Source: Pedobacter sp. W3I1 (GTDB lineage: Bacteria; Bacteroidota; Bacteroidia; Sphingobacteriales; Sphingobacteriaceae). From it: a stretch of DNA of 64,000 nt. The stretch is from positions 5,456,001 through 5,520,000 of the forward strand of contig NZ_JAUSXN010000001.1 in the NCBI RefSeq assembly GCF_030816015.1. Reading direction: 5' to 3'. Numbering within the stretch: the stretch's first letter is position 1; the number at the start of each line of letters is the position of its first letter. Shown here in pieces: positions 1 through 11,700 of this stretch. The notes beneath the pieces are model-generated. The model was given only the letters and a program-made list of their open reading frames with translations. It was not told the origin of the DNA and did no database searches. A program made the translations under genes and the position numbers.

Positions 1-128
1 GTTGAATATATTCCCTCATATTCAACAGCAAAACCCAATTAAAACCATTATAATTTATAAGAACAGCTGAAACTGCCTTGTTTAAATGGTATTTTCAGTT
101 ATCTATCCTTCGATGGTTACCTCATTTT
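1..128. other. Gene-free left edge with a short inverted repeat
   Basis: No coding region is seen before the dehydrogenase stop codon. Positions 1-26 form an inverted repeat (GTTGAATAT, 8-nt spacer, ATATTCAAC) that could be a hairpin. There is no T-run on either side, so I do not call it a terminator. The rest is A/T-rich and shows nothing else recognisable. Confidence 0.4.
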
Positions 129-983
129 TTATGCCTTAACCTGTTTAATCACTGCAATGATATCTTCTTCTCCATATTTTGCAGCGGCATCTGCGAAAGT
201 ATTCAGTACAGTTTTAGCCAGGGGCGATGAAATCCCCTCCGCTTTCGCCAGGTTCAGATCTTTTACAATATGTTTAAGCGCGAAAACAGCTTTGTAATGA
301 TCAGCAATTATAGCATCACCTTTAATTTTGGTAAAAACGTTGCCGATAGCAGCATTATTGATGAGTTCCAATAGGTCTTCCGTTTTAATTCCCTGCTGAT
401 TAGCAAACAAAACGGTTTCGGCCAAGCCCTGTGCATATAAGGCCAAAAGCGAATTAATGGCCAGTTTTGCACTGTTACCTGCACCATTGCCACCAACAAG
501 TTTGGCAAGTTTGCCCATTTTTTCGAGAATCGGTTTAACCTGATTAAATGCATCTTCTTCACCACCCACCATGATAACCAACTGACCTGTTTCTGCCTGC
601 TTTACACTTCCTGAAACCGGTGCGTCTAAATAAAGATTTCCTTTTGCTTTACACTGCGCTGCCATTTCTTTTGAAATTGAAGGAGAAACCGTACTCATAT
701 TAACGATAATCTTATCCGAAGTTTCTACACTAAAAAGGCCTTCTTCTCCATCAAAAATTTGTTTTATTGCGGCATCATCAGAAACCATAACGATTACGAC
801 ATCAGTAACAGCAATCAGTTCTTTAGGCGTTTCGGCGATTGATGCACCCATCTCTTTCAACGAAGCTTCCTTACCCTTGCTCCTGTTGTAAACCCTAACC
901 GTATAATTTGCTTTTATCAATTGCTCTGCCATCGGGATACCCATGTTCCCTAAGCCGATCCAACCTATTTTTGTATGATTCAT
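129..983 (-). CDS. NAD(P)-dependent beta-hydroxyacid dehydrogenase (3-hydroxyisobutyrate dehydrogenase family)
   Basis: This 284-residue cytosolic protein belongs to the beta-hydroxyacid dehydrogenase family, which oxidises or reduces small hydroxy acids or semialdehydes with NAD(P). The N-terminal Rossmann motif GLGNMG lies at residues 10-15. The substrate-binding block APVSGSVKQAETG starts near residue 121. The catalytic-lysine motif GNSAKLAIN places Lys at residue 173. The length is normal for the family. I start at 983 rather than the longer in-frame 1040, because AAAGGACGAA sits just before this ATG and the GWIGLGNMG motif then falls where it does in relatives. The exact substrate cannot be read from sequence; glyoxylate/succinic semialdehyde reductase is an alternative. 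It is divergent from the AlkC gene at 1142. Confidence 0.9.
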   Translation of the reverse strand: MNHTKIGWIGLGNMGIPMAEQLIKANYTVRVYNRSKGKEASLKEMGASIAETPKELIAVTDVVIVMVSDDAAIKQIFDGEEGLFSVETSDKIIVNMSTVSPSISKEMAAQCKAKGNLYLDAPVSGSVKQAETGQLVIMVGGEEDAFNQVKPILEKMGKLAKLVGGNGAGNSAKLAINSLLALYAQGLAETVLFANQQGIKTEDLLELINNAAIGNVFTKIKGDAIIADHYKAVFALKHIVKDLNLAKAEGISSPLAKTVLNTFADAAAKYGEEDIIAVIKQVKA

Positions 984-1037
984 TTCGTCCTTTTTATGAT
1001 TAAACAAATGTGCCAAAGAAAAAGCTAAAATTATAAA

Positions 1038-1045
1038 CAAAGGTA
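1038..1045 (-). promoter_or_regulatory. Candidate -7 promoter box for the dehydrogenase
   Basis: On the minus strand these bases read TACCTTTG, a perfect match to the Bacteroidota -7 element TAnnTTTG, 55 nt upstream of the chosen start. No good TTTG is found 19-21 nt further upstream, so this is half a promoter match. The box lies inside the longer reading frame, which supports the shorter start. Confidence 0.4.
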
Positions 1046-1141
1046 AAAATGATACAATGAACTATTTATTAAATTAACAGCTTTAACATACTAATATTTT
1101 TAGTAAATTAGTGGTATATTACTCCATAATTACCAAGCGAT

Positions 1142-2245
1142 ATGGCCAGTCCACTTAAAGATTTATATTCACCTGCTTTTTACGATAGATTAACCAATGC
1201 GTTGACGGTTACCATACCAGGTTTCGACAAAGGAAAATTTATCAAAAAAATTTTCACATCCGAATTTGAATCAAAAGAATTGAAAGAGCGGATGAAACAT
1301 ACCTCGAAGGTATTACACGATTTTTTACCTGAAGATTATGCTCAAACAATCGCGCTCATCAAAAAAACAATCGCACAATTAAGGATTCATGGTATTGGAG
1401 AAGATGGCCTGGCCTATATGTTTTTACCTGATTATATCGAAACCTATGGCATTGATGATTTCGAAGGCTCAGTTGAAGCACTCGAATTTGTTACGCAGTT
1501 TGTAAGCTGTGAATTTGCTGTTCGACCTTTCATTTTAAAATACGAAAATGAGATGATTTTAAAAATGCAAAAATGGTCGCTGCACGAAAGCCATAAAGTG
1601 AGAAGGCTCTCCAGTGAAGGCAGCCGTCCGCGATTACCCTGGGCCATGGGCATTCCATTTCTGAAAAAAGACCCTACATCCATTTTACCAATACTGGAGA
1701 ACCTTAAAACAGACCCATCAGAATATGTAAGGCGGAGCGTTGCCAATAGCTTAAATGATATTGCCAAAGATCATCCCCAGGTTGTTTTAAATATTGCTAA
1801 GAACTGGTCGGGTTTGGGTGCCGAAACAGATGCCATTATTAAACATGGTAGCCGTACATTACTTAAACAAGGTCATGCCGATATCCTTAAACATTATGGC
1901 TTAGATGACGCGGGAATTTTATTAAAAGATTTCAAAATCTTAACGCCGCAAGTCAAAATCGGCGAAAGTCTGGAGTTCTCGTTTTCTATCCTTAATGAAA
2001 ATCCTTATGAACAAAAAGTGAGGTTGGAATATGCCGTTTACTATAAAAAGCAAAATGGGCAGAATGCCAAAAAAGTGTACAAGATTTCGGAGCGGATTTA
2101 TCCTCCAGGTGCAACGATAAACATAATCCGCAAACAAAAATTCGTGCTGATTACCACACGTAAATTTCATTTGGGTAACCACCAGGTTTCGATGATTATT
2201 AACGGAGCCGAAAAAGAAATCTCACATTTCGAATTAACGGCTTAG
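1142..2245 (+). CDS. alkC: AlkC-type DNA alkylation repair glycosylase with C-terminal Ig-like domain
   Basis: This 367-residue protein resembles the AlkC branch of the HEAT-like-repeat alkylbase DNA glycosylases, which remove cationic methylated bases such as 3-methyladenine and 3-methylcytosine. The start, MASPLKDLYSPAFYDRL, is typical of the family. A run of helical repeats includes the diagnostic stretch with VRRLSSEGSRPRLPW (around residues 154-170) and a following HEAT unit ending near residue 210. The last 100 residues or so (from LLKDFKILTPQVKIG) look like the beta-sandwich domain found at the C-terminus of some AlkC proteins, where it helps grip DNA. There is no signal peptide. The gene is convergent with the Nudix hydrolase and the two reading frames overlap by 12 nt at their 3' ends. 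The family call rests on recognition of these motifs, without a search. Confidence 0.85.
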   Translation: MASPLKDLYSPAFYDRLTNALTVTIPGFDKGKFIKKIFTSEFESKELKERMKHTSKVLHDFLPEDYAQTIALIKKTIAQLRIHGIGEDGLAYMFLPDYIETYGIDDFEGSVEALEFVTQFVSCEFAVRPFILKYENEMILKMQKWSLHESHKVRRLSSEGSRPRLPWAMGIPFLKKDPTSILPILENLKTDPSEYVRRSVANSLNDIAKDHPQVVLNIAKNWSGLGAETDAIIKHGSRTLLKQGHADILKHYGLDDAGILLKDFKILTPQVKIGESLEFSFSILNENPYEQKVRLEYAVYYKKQNGQNAKKVYKISERIYPPGATINIIRKQKFVLITTRKFHLGNHQVSMIINGAEKEISHFELTA

Positions 2246-2692
2246 TTTGGCATTTAATTCATCGAGTAAGGCAACCTGCTTTTCGTTGATATATTTAATG
2301 GCATCACTGTAGGCAAACCACTTGGCTTTATCTATTTCGGCAAAACTTTGCTTTTTACCCGATCGGGGCGGCCATTCTATTTCGAAGGTATTACTAACAA
2401 TGGTAGAGGGATCAAGTTCTCCTTCTATAGCCCAGCACAGTACTTTTTTACCTCCCTTTTGTATAATAGGAGTTAATTCAATGAAATTGCCGGTTAAGCT
2501 GTGACCTGTTTCTTCTTTAAATTCGCGGATAGCAGCCGTTAAAGCTTCTTCACCTTCATTTAATTCCCCTTTGGGCACTGTCCAAAAGCCAAGATCTTTT
2601 TTAGTAAAGAACGGCCCACCGGGGTGAACCAGAAAAAATTCTACTTGCTGATCTTTTCTTCTGAAGAGCAGTATTCCGGCACTTTGTTTCAT
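2234..2692 (-). CDS. Nudix hydrolase
   Basis: This small cytosolic hydrolase of 152 residues should cleave a nucleoside diphosphate linked to another moiety (X). The Nudix box runs over residues 42-64 and fits GX5EX7REUXEEXGU: Gly42, Glu48, then REFKEETG, with His instead of a hydrophobic residue at the final position. The block FWTVPKGELNEGEE is typical of the diadenosine-polyphosphate/NTP pyrophosphatase-like branch. The substrate is not determinable. Its 3' end overlaps the AlkC gene by 12 nt on the opposite strand, so the two could interfere by antisense transcription, but no regulatory site is seen. Confidence 0.9.
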   Translation of the reverse strand: MKQSAGILLFRRKDQQVEFFLVHPGGPFFTKKDLGFWTVPKGELNEGEEALTAAIREFKEETGHSLTGNFIELTPIIQKGGKKVLCWAIEGELDPSTIVSNTFEIEWPPRSGKKQSFAEIDKAKWFAYSDAIKYINEKQVALLDELNAKLSR

Positions 2693-2943
2693 AAGGGTAA
2701 GGTAGGTATTTGGAATTAAAAAGAGAGAATGAACTTGCCTTCACATCTTTGATCAAGATCCTGAAACAAGTTCAGGATGACGATAGTCTATTGGAATTAA
2801 CAATGCCTGATCCCACGTTATGTCTTGCTGAACTTGTTTCAGCATCTGTTTTGCAACAGGAGGTCTTTGATTACATTCAGTGACATAAAAGTGTCTGGGA
2901 ACAATAATATGTAATATGGGTCTACGGTTTATTGCAATAAAAA
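2693..2943. repeat. Intergenic region with paired hairpin repeats
   Basis: There is no gene here. Two short palindromes occur: CCTGAAACAAGTTCAGG at 2760-2776 and TGCTGAACTTGTTTCAGCA at 2826-2844. Their cores are reverse complements of each other, so they can form either two small hairpins or one larger one. A relative of the second (GCTGAACTAAATTCAGC followed by ATGACGAT) lies near 33882. These belong to the GATGACG-bordered hairpin family seen at many spacers of this window. Confidence 0.6.
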
Positions 2944-2972
2944 AGCAGCCAGGTTTTTAAATCTTGGCTGCT
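2944..2972 (-). terminator. Rho-independent terminator of the 63-aa gene
   Basis: AGCAGCCAGG and CTTGGCTGCT form a 10-bp stem (one G-T pair) around a 9-nt A/T loop. On the minus strand the stem is followed by TTTTTT. It lies about 40 nt after the stop codon of the small gene at 3014-3205. Confidence 0.75.
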
Positions 2973-3013
2973 TTATATAATCTGGTATGATGAGATTTTA
3001 TTGGAGGCGTTTT

Positions 3014-3205
3014 TTACAACAACCCGTACAAACCATGGGCATAATTCCTTAATGAGGATGATACCGTCTTCATCTTATCCGGAGATGGGCCTTTCACTTT
3101 ATAGGCTTCCGGATGAAGTTCTAAAGGTTGTTCGTTAATTTGTTCTAATGTGCTTCTATTGCTTAATGTAGCATGCTGTTCTTCGCTTAATTTTAAAGGT
3201 GCCAT
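3014..3205 (-). CDS. Small hypothetical protein, 63 aa
   Basis: I do not recognise the family. The product is short, soluble-looking and without a signal peptide or membrane segment. It is mostly polar, with an acidic N-terminal half and a basic C-terminal part ending NYAHGLYGLL. No strong ribosome-binding site precedes the ATG. The main support for a real gene is a clean terminator 40 nt downstream on the same strand, and the absence of any overlapping gene on the other strand. A neighbouring-genome comparison would decide it. Confidence 0.5.
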   Translation of the reverse strand: MAPLKLSEEQHATLSNRSTLEQINEQPLELHPEAYKVKGPSPDKMKTVSSSLRNYAHGLYGLL

Positions 3206-3694
3206 GATCTTGAAATTTATAATTGAACAACAGAATTACGTGGAATAAGTTTGCCGTTTTTTGTTAATTTTTTAAAATTATTTTTCCAGATTCGAAATCC
3301 GGTTTCCGTATCAGAAATTTTAATGGGAACGGCCGAATTCACGATTTTATGTTTAGGTGCTTTACAAAAAGGAGGCAAAAAACGATTTAATAAACACGAT
3401 TTTTTATTCGGAGCGCAAAAGCCTGTACACCACAACAAGTTTCTTCCCGTTTTCCGTTTTTACGCTTCGCTGCCTCATGCCTCGTTGCTGCAGGGTAACA
3501 CTTCAACTGGGGCCAGGTGGCTAAAACTATATTTCATTTTTGGGGTTGCAAGGTGCGAAACCCCGTGTTTTTAAACCCGATTTTTCATCGGGATAAAGCG
3601 GATAGCGGGAACAAACCTATATAGTAGCAAGAACCTGCTTTGCTAAAAAATAATAAACAAATTAACCTTAAAAATGGAATAACTACCACTTTCC
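3206..3694. repeat. Gene-free spacer with a copy of an intergenic repeat
   Basis: No convincing gene is present. Positions 3604-3643 (AGCGGGAACAAACCTATATA, then a variable part and GAACCTGCTTT) are nearly identical to 11925-11964, and a diverged inverted version lies at 33255-33300. Just before it, CCCGATTTTTCATCGGG (3577-3593) is a small hairpin. Open frames crossing this region are not protein-like. Confidence 0.6.
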
Positions 3695-4561
3695 TTATGC
3701 TCTGACAATGGCTAAAAGCTTTTTACCCACAGTAACAACAAGCACTGAGGCAAGTCCAGCTGCTAATCCAAAAGCAAATTCCCTAAGAATCGAAGGCAAA
3801 GTATGAAGAATATGATGTAGAAAACCAATATTATGAGCAAAAATCCCCCCTGAAACCAAGATCAATGCTACCGTGCCTACAACACTTAATATTTTTATGA
3901 TAACCGGTAAAGAACGAACCAGTAGGTTTCCGATGAATGAAAATATACCTTTTTCATCCGAGGCCTTCATTAAGCGATATCCGGCATCATCCATCCTTAC
4001 AATTAGGGCTACGATACCATAAACACCAACGGTAGCTAACAAAGCTACAGCTGATACAGTCAGAATTTGTATAAGTAGCTTTTCTTCGAGCACGCTTCCC
4101 AAGGCAATAATTACAATTTCTATTGATAGAATAAAATCGGTAATAATTGCAGATTTGATCTTTGCTTTTTCTGCTGCCTCACCTTCTTGGATAACCTCTT
4201 TTGCTTCCACATGCGAGGGCTTTGATCGATGAAAGAAATATTCAACAACCTTTTCTACTCCCTCGTATGCCAAATACAGCCCGCCTAGCACCAAAATCAC
4301 TTTGATCGCTATCGGGAAAAAGAAATTGAGCAATAATGCAATGGGGACAATAATAAGCTTATTCACAAATGATCCCTTTGTAATTGCCCATAATACGGGC
4401 AATTCTCTAGAGGAAAGAAAACCAGTTGATTTTTCTGCGTTTACTGCTAAATCATCGCCCAAAATCCCCGCAGTCTTCTTGGCTGCTACCTTAGCTGTTA
4501 CCGCTACATCGTCCATTAAAGCACCTATATCATCCAAAATTGCAAAAAAACCTGAAGCCAT
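3695..4561 (-). CDS. DUF808 (YedI-like) inner-membrane protein
   Basis: This 288-residue polytopic membrane protein belongs to the DUF808/YedI family, whose function is unknown. The hallmark N-terminus with LDDIGALMDDVAVTAKVAAKK and AGILGDDLAVNAE (residues 9-43) is clear. It is followed by several hydrophobic segments: about 70-105, 150-195, 210-245 and a C-terminal pair. I start at MASGFFAILDD, as in relatives. A longer frame begins with TTG at 4591 but adds a sequence not expected in the family. No partner gene is adjacent. Its role cannot be inferred from this context. Confidence 0.88.
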   Translation of the reverse strand: MASGFFAILDDIGALMDDVAVTAKVAAKKTAGILGDDLAVNAEKSTGFLSSRELPVLWAITKGSFVNKLIIVPIALLLNFFFPIAIKVILVLGGLYLAYEGVEKVVEYFFHRSKPSHVEAKEVIQEGEAAEKAKIKSAIITDFILSIEIVIIALGSVLEEKLLIQILTVSAVALLATVGVYGIVALIVRMDDAGYRLMKASDEKGIFSFIGNLLVRSLPVIIKILSVVGTVALILVSGGIFAHNIGFLHHILHTLPSILREFAFGLAAGLASVLVVTVGKKLLAIVRA

Positions 4562-5478
4562 ATCTAAATCAATTATGCCGCAAAATATCAAATCCTTTTC
4601 AGATTCGGATAATCATATTCAAATCTTTAAGCTATATAGGCTAAACAGTATTTTATAGATAAGCCAGTTAAATATCAATGTACACAGTCATTGGGAATAT
4701 ATTCGCGAAAGAACATACCTTTTAAATGGTTAAAGCATAGTTTAACTTATGGTGCGAAGCGCAATACAGATTATTAAATATCTGATGACTTGGAGCGCAA
4801 TAGTAGTAAATATAGGCTGGGTTCCGTCCTGCTGTCCGTTTTACTCCGCCAATGAAGAATTGGCTTCGTGCCCACTTCCATCAATCAGGGCTATGTGGCA
4901 AGCTTCGGCATACTACCGCTTAACTTTCTTAACTCCTTAATGGTAAATAACCGCTATTACAATTCCTTTTATCATTAAGGGATTAAGGACATTAAGAAAT
5001 AACTCATTCAAAACCTTAATTATCTTAACTCCTCAATGGTAGAAATAACCATTTGGAGTTATAGGGATGCAAACAAGACCTAAAACCAGAGCCATTTATT
5101 TTGAGATTTCGGAGCGCAATAGTAGTAAATATAGGCTGGGTTCCGTCCTGCTGTTCGCTGCAATCCTTTTGGGAAATCCCTAAATAAAACGATTGATCTC
5201 AACCAAAAGGGATTTACGCTGCCATTAGGGCTATTTAACCTGGGATGGAAGATATAAAACGGTTGATGGGATATACTCTGTGGAGATCAGCGCTATCTGC
5301 GGGAACAACTCTTAACGCTCTTTACTTTCCCTTAATGATCAGAAACTGATTCAGGTTTATTTACCATTTAGAAGTTAAGGGCATTAAGAAGATTATAATG
5401 GAACAGTCCCTTAACTTTTCTTCACTCATTAATGGTGGAAAAAAATAGCGAACGGCTGGAAGGAAATGCTTATAAACC
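4562..5478. repeat. Gene-free spacer with a duplicated 47-bp sequence
   Basis: This is a spacer of about 0.9 kb before the 5S rRNA. A 47-bp sequence starting GGAGCGCAATAGTAGTAAAT occurs at 4792-4838 and again at 5111-5157 with one mismatch. Its middle (ATATAGG...GGTTCC) resembles the minus strand of the 3604 and 11925 repeats, so these may be one diverged family. Degenerate strings of the kind CTTAACTCCTTAATGGTA recur around 4920-4945, 5010-5040 and 5410-5440. No open frame here looks like a protein. Confidence 0.6.
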
Positions 5479-5515
5479 AAGAAAACCCTTGAGCATTACT
5501 GCTAAAGGGTTTCTT
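5479..5515 (-). terminator. rRNA operon terminator
   Basis: AAGAAAACCCTT and AAAGGGTTTCTT form an 11-12 bp stem with one bulged A. It lies just downstream of the 5S gene, at the end of the operon on the minus strand. The T-run on the minus strand is part of the stem arm rather than a long tail. Confidence 0.65.
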
Positions 5516-5523
5516 TTAAGATT

Positions 5524-5632
<109 letters not shown>

Positions 5633-5644
5633 ATATTTTATTGA

Positions 5645-5717
5645 GGTAGAAGGTAGAGGGTATAAAGGTGGAGGGTAAACCCTACGCCTTAAGCCTTTTC
5701 GCCTTAAACCTTAAACA
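5645..5717. repeat. Degenerate 7-nt periodic repeat between 23S and 5S
   Basis: About ten consecutive units stay in a 7-nt phase. They begin GGTAGAA, GGTAGAG, GGTATAA, then switch strand sense midway to CCCTACG, CCTTAAG, CCTTTTC. The block therefore behaves as a loose palindrome built from heptamers. It lies in the transcribed spacer. Confidence 0.6.
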
Positions 5718-5724
5718 GTATTGA

Positions 5725-5751
5725 AAGAAGTTATTATGAAGAACAAACAAC
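5725..5751 (-). other. 3' arm of the 23S precursor processing stem
   Basis: GAAGAACAAACAAC (5738-5751) pairs with GTTGTTTGCTCTTC (8756-8769) with a single wobble. AAGAAGTT (5725-5732) pairs with AACTTCTT (8776-8783). The two arms bracket 23S, as expected of an RNase III processing stem. Confidence 0.6.
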
Positions 5752-5765
5752 AGTCTGTTTGCTTT

Positions 5766-8638
<2,873 letters not shown>

Positions 8639-8755
8639 CTACTTGTACGCCTTTTGCGCCGTACAGTATGCTTTTTTTGCTCTTGTTATGATGTCTCATA
8701 CCTTCCTTCCAGTTGCCCGTCGGGTTGGTGAGCACAAACACAACAGTCGCCTATT

Positions 8756-8783
8756 GTTGTTTGCTCTTCTTTTTTAACTTCTT
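8756..8783 (-). other. 5' arm of the 23S precursor processing stem
   Basis: This is the partner of 5725-5751. Together they form two helical blocks of 14 and 8 bp that would close off the 23S precursor. The arrangement matches the processing stalks of other bacterial rRNA operons. Confidence 0.6.
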
Positions 8784-8789
8784 CCAATA

Positions 8790-8800
8790 TGTCAAAGAAC
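8790..8800 (-). promoter_or_regulatory. BoxA-like antitermination element upstream of 23S
   Basis: The minus strand reads GTTCTTTGACA, matching 9 of 11 positions of the E. coli rRNA BoxA core GCTCTTTAACA. It lies in the 16S-23S spacer just upstream of the processing stem, where Nus-factor antitermination sites are expected. A weaker relative (GTTCTTAAAAGAG) is at 11261-11273 in the 16S leader. Confidence 0.5.
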
Positions 8801-8806
8801 TTTATT

Positions 8807-8840
8807 AAGGTTGAAGGTGGAGGGTATAAAGGTAGAGGGT
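8807..8840. repeat. Degenerate 7-nt periodic repeat in the rRNA spacer
   Basis: Units AAGGTTG, AAGGTGG, AGGGTAT, AAAGGTA, GAGGGTT follow with a 7-nt period (one 1-nt slip). The wording is close to the block at 5645-5717. Confidence 0.5.
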
Positions 8841-8883
8841 TTCATTGTCCCCTAACTAAGCCTCGGTTCAGCCTTATTAGTAA

Positions 8884-8938
8884 AAATCATGGAGTCGAAC
8901 CATTCAACAGTTTCCTGTCTTGCCCCTTCGGCTATTTC
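8884..8938 (-). other. tRNA-like remnant in the 16S-23S spacer (tentative)
   Basis: The minus strand contains ATGG-TTCGACT-CCAT (8889-8903), a T-arm-like hairpin with a canonical T-loop. It is preceded by a D-arm-like TAGCCGAAGGGGCAAGAC. A proper anticodon arm and acceptor stem are missing, so it cannot be a functional tRNA. It could be a decayed spacer tRNA or chance. Confidence 0.25.
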
Positions 8939-9025
8939 TTCTTTCTTAATCTTTATGTCAATGTATATTATCTATCCCGATAATAAGGTGTTATTTCTGT
9001 TGTGGTGTGGTTCAGCTATAGGTCT

Positions 9026-9066
9026 TACCCTACACCTTCTACCTTTTAACCCTCAACCTTTAATGG
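9026..9066. repeat. Degenerate 7-nt periodic repeat
   Basis: Heptamers TACCCTA, CACCTTC, TACCTTT, TAACCCT, CAACCTT, TAATGG run directly into the 3' end of tRNA-Ala with an unbroken 7-nt phase. Confidence 0.55.
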
Positions 9067-9140
9067 TGGAGAATAACGGAGTCGAACCGTTGACCTCCTG
9101 CGTGCAAGGCAGGCGCTCTAGCCAGCTGAGCTAATCCCCC
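9064..9140 (-). tRNA. tRNA-Ala (anticodon TGC)
   Basis: The 77 bases fold as a standard cloverleaf. The acceptor is GGGGGAT pairing with ATTCTCC. The D-stem is GCTC/GAGC. The anticodon stem CCTGC/GCAGG carries loop CTTGCAC (anticodon TGC), and the T-loop is TTCGACT. The 3' CCA is encoded, unlike in the neighbouring tRNA-Ile. It lies in the 16S-23S spacer, the usual position for this tRNA. Confidence 0.97.
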
Positions 9141-9147
9141 AGATTTT

Positions 9148-9218
9148 AGTTACCAGTTAACAGTTGTTAGTTTTCAGTTTAAACTGTCCACTGTAAACTG
9201 CCAATCGTAAACTTAAAA
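9148..9218. repeat. Degenerate 7-nt periodic quasi-palindrome between the two spacer tRNAs
   Basis: Ten heptamers stay in phase: AGTTACC, AGTTAAC, AGTTGTT, AGTTTTC, AGTTTAA, then ACTGTCC, ACTGTAA, ACTGCCA, ATCGTAA, ACTTAAA. The sense flips at AGTTTAAACT, so the block is also roughly palindromic. It fills almost the entire gap between tRNA-Ala and tRNA-Ile. Confidence 0.65.
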
Positions 9219-9222
9219 CGTG

Positions 9223-9297
9223 TAGTCCCGTCCAGATTTGAACTGGAGACCCCTACATTATCAGTGTAGTGCTCTAACCAGGCTGAGCTACGGGACT
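9223..9297 (-). tRNA. tRNA-Ile (anticodon GAT)
   Basis: The 75 bases form a complete cloverleaf. The acceptor is AGTCCCG pairing with CGGGACT. The anticodon stem CTACA/TGTAG has loop CTGATAA (anticodon GAT), and the T-loop is TTCAAAT. The discriminator A is followed by CACG, so CCA is not encoded. It is the first tRNA of the 16S-23S spacer on the minus strand. Confidence 0.97.
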
Positions 9298-9318
9298 GTT
9301 GATTTAAGGTCGGCTTAT

Positions 9319-9339
9319 AGTATGCAGTATATAGTATCT
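9319..9339. repeat. Degenerate 7-nt periodic repeat
   Basis: Three heptamers AGTATGC, AGTATAT, AGTATCT lie between tRNA-Ile and 16S. A related block AGTATTT, AGTATCA, AGTATCA is at 9455-9475. Confidence 0.45.
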
Positions 9340-9491
9340 TACCGCTACTGCTTTTCCTTTGGCTTTCCCCATCTTCATATCCGTTATGCTTTCGCTCTAT
9401 TGCTATTGCACACCGTTTCTTCTGGGTGTTTCTTTTTTTCTCTTTTTTTTATAAAGTATTTAGTATCAAGTATCAGGTTAATTAATGTAAG

Positions 9492-9540
9492 GCCTTAAAC
9501 CCTATACCTTTTACCTTCAGCCTTATTACCCTCTACCTTA
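9492..9540. repeat. Degenerate 7-nt periodic repeat downstream of 16S
   Basis: Seven heptamers stay in register: GCCTTAA, ACCCTAT, ACCTTTT, ACCTTCA, GCCTTAT, TACCCTC, TACCTTA. The wording is the complement of the left half of the 5645 block. Confidence 0.6.
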
Positions 9541-9583
9541 ATTAGAAATATCATGTTGCGTGGCGAGTAGGCGGTGCTACTCC

Positions 9584-11108
<1,525 letters not shown>

Positions 11109-11435
11109 AAATGTGTTGTAAGATGCTGACCAGTTTTAACTATTGTTAAAAATAGTCTTCTTTTTTGTTATGTTGTCTGTTAGACACCACCTTTAAAATA
11201 AAGCTACGTAATCATGTACTTTGATCAGTACTCCATTACCTCGCTACGCTACATTGACATCTCTTTTAAGAACTTTGTGACCGTTAACCTCACGGTTGGT
11301 CTTTATATATCGTCGGTTTCAGTTTCAGCCGGTCTTGTTCGTCCAGCCTGTGTTTCATCCCGTTTCAATCTTTTTTTTCTATCTTCCCGACATCCGCCGT
11401 TCCGATTATTTTCCCTTTACTTATCGTTGGGAGTG
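11109..11435 (-). other. 16S leader region
   Basis: This is the transcribed leader between the most proximal promoter and 16S. It holds a weak BoxA-like GTTCTTAAAAGAG at 11261-11273 and shares AAAGTTCTT with the 23S leader. Open frames here are spurious. Confidence 0.6.
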
Positions 11436-11466
11436 CAAAGGTAAGGATCTTTTTGGAAATCACAAA
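11436..11466 (-). promoter_or_regulatory. rRNA promoter P3 (proximal)
   Basis: On the minus strand TTTG, exactly 19 nt, then TACCTTTG, followed by CACTCC. This is a full match to the Bacteroidota housekeeping promoter (-33 TTTG, -7 TAnnTTTG). Confidence 0.85.
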
Positions 11467-11562
11467 TAAAATAAATTTTATTTTCTGATCTTCTTTTTCT
11501 TCCCCTTCCCTTATTTCAATACGCTAATTTGATTTAGCTTTCCGTTCTTCCGAACCGGGCTG

Positions 11563-11593
11563 CAAAGGTAACAATCTTTTCCTCACTCGCAAG
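11563..11593 (-). promoter_or_regulatory. rRNA promoter P2 (middle)
   Basis: Minus strand CTTG, 19 nt, TACCTTTG, followed by CAGCCC. One base deviates in the -33 element. The -7 box is 127 bp upstream of that of P3. Confidence 0.8.
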
Positions 11594-11669
11594 ATCTATT
11601 TTAAAATAAATCCGTTCTCCTTATCACCCTGCCATCTTTTCATTAAAACCCTTCCTCCGAAGCGGGATG

Positions 11670-11700
11670 CAAAAGTAGGAAATTTTATCGCCCCTGCAAA
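11670..11700 (-). promoter_or_regulatory. rRNA promoter P1 (distal)
   Basis: Minus strand TTTG, 19 nt, TACTTTTG, followed by CATCCC. Both elements match the consensus. All three rRNA promoters share the same 19-nt spacing and a C-rich start region with the pattern CANYCC just after the -7 box. Confidence 0.83.

Noticed and set aside
1..26. Inverted repeat at the left edge as a terminator
   Set aside because: There is no T-run on either side and the upstream gene is out of view.
3251..3574. A 107-codon plus-strand frame
   Set aside because: It runs into the spacer repeats, has no ribosome site and no recognisable domain; an overlapping opposite-strand frame is equally open.
4561..4591. A TTG start adding 10 residues to the DUF808 protein
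   Set aside because: The family starts at MASGFFAILDD-like sequence, and the purine-rich stretch is too close to the TTG to serve it.
4302..4658. A plus-strand frame opposite the DUF808 gene
   Set aside because: It is the antisense shadow of the conserved N-terminus of that gene.
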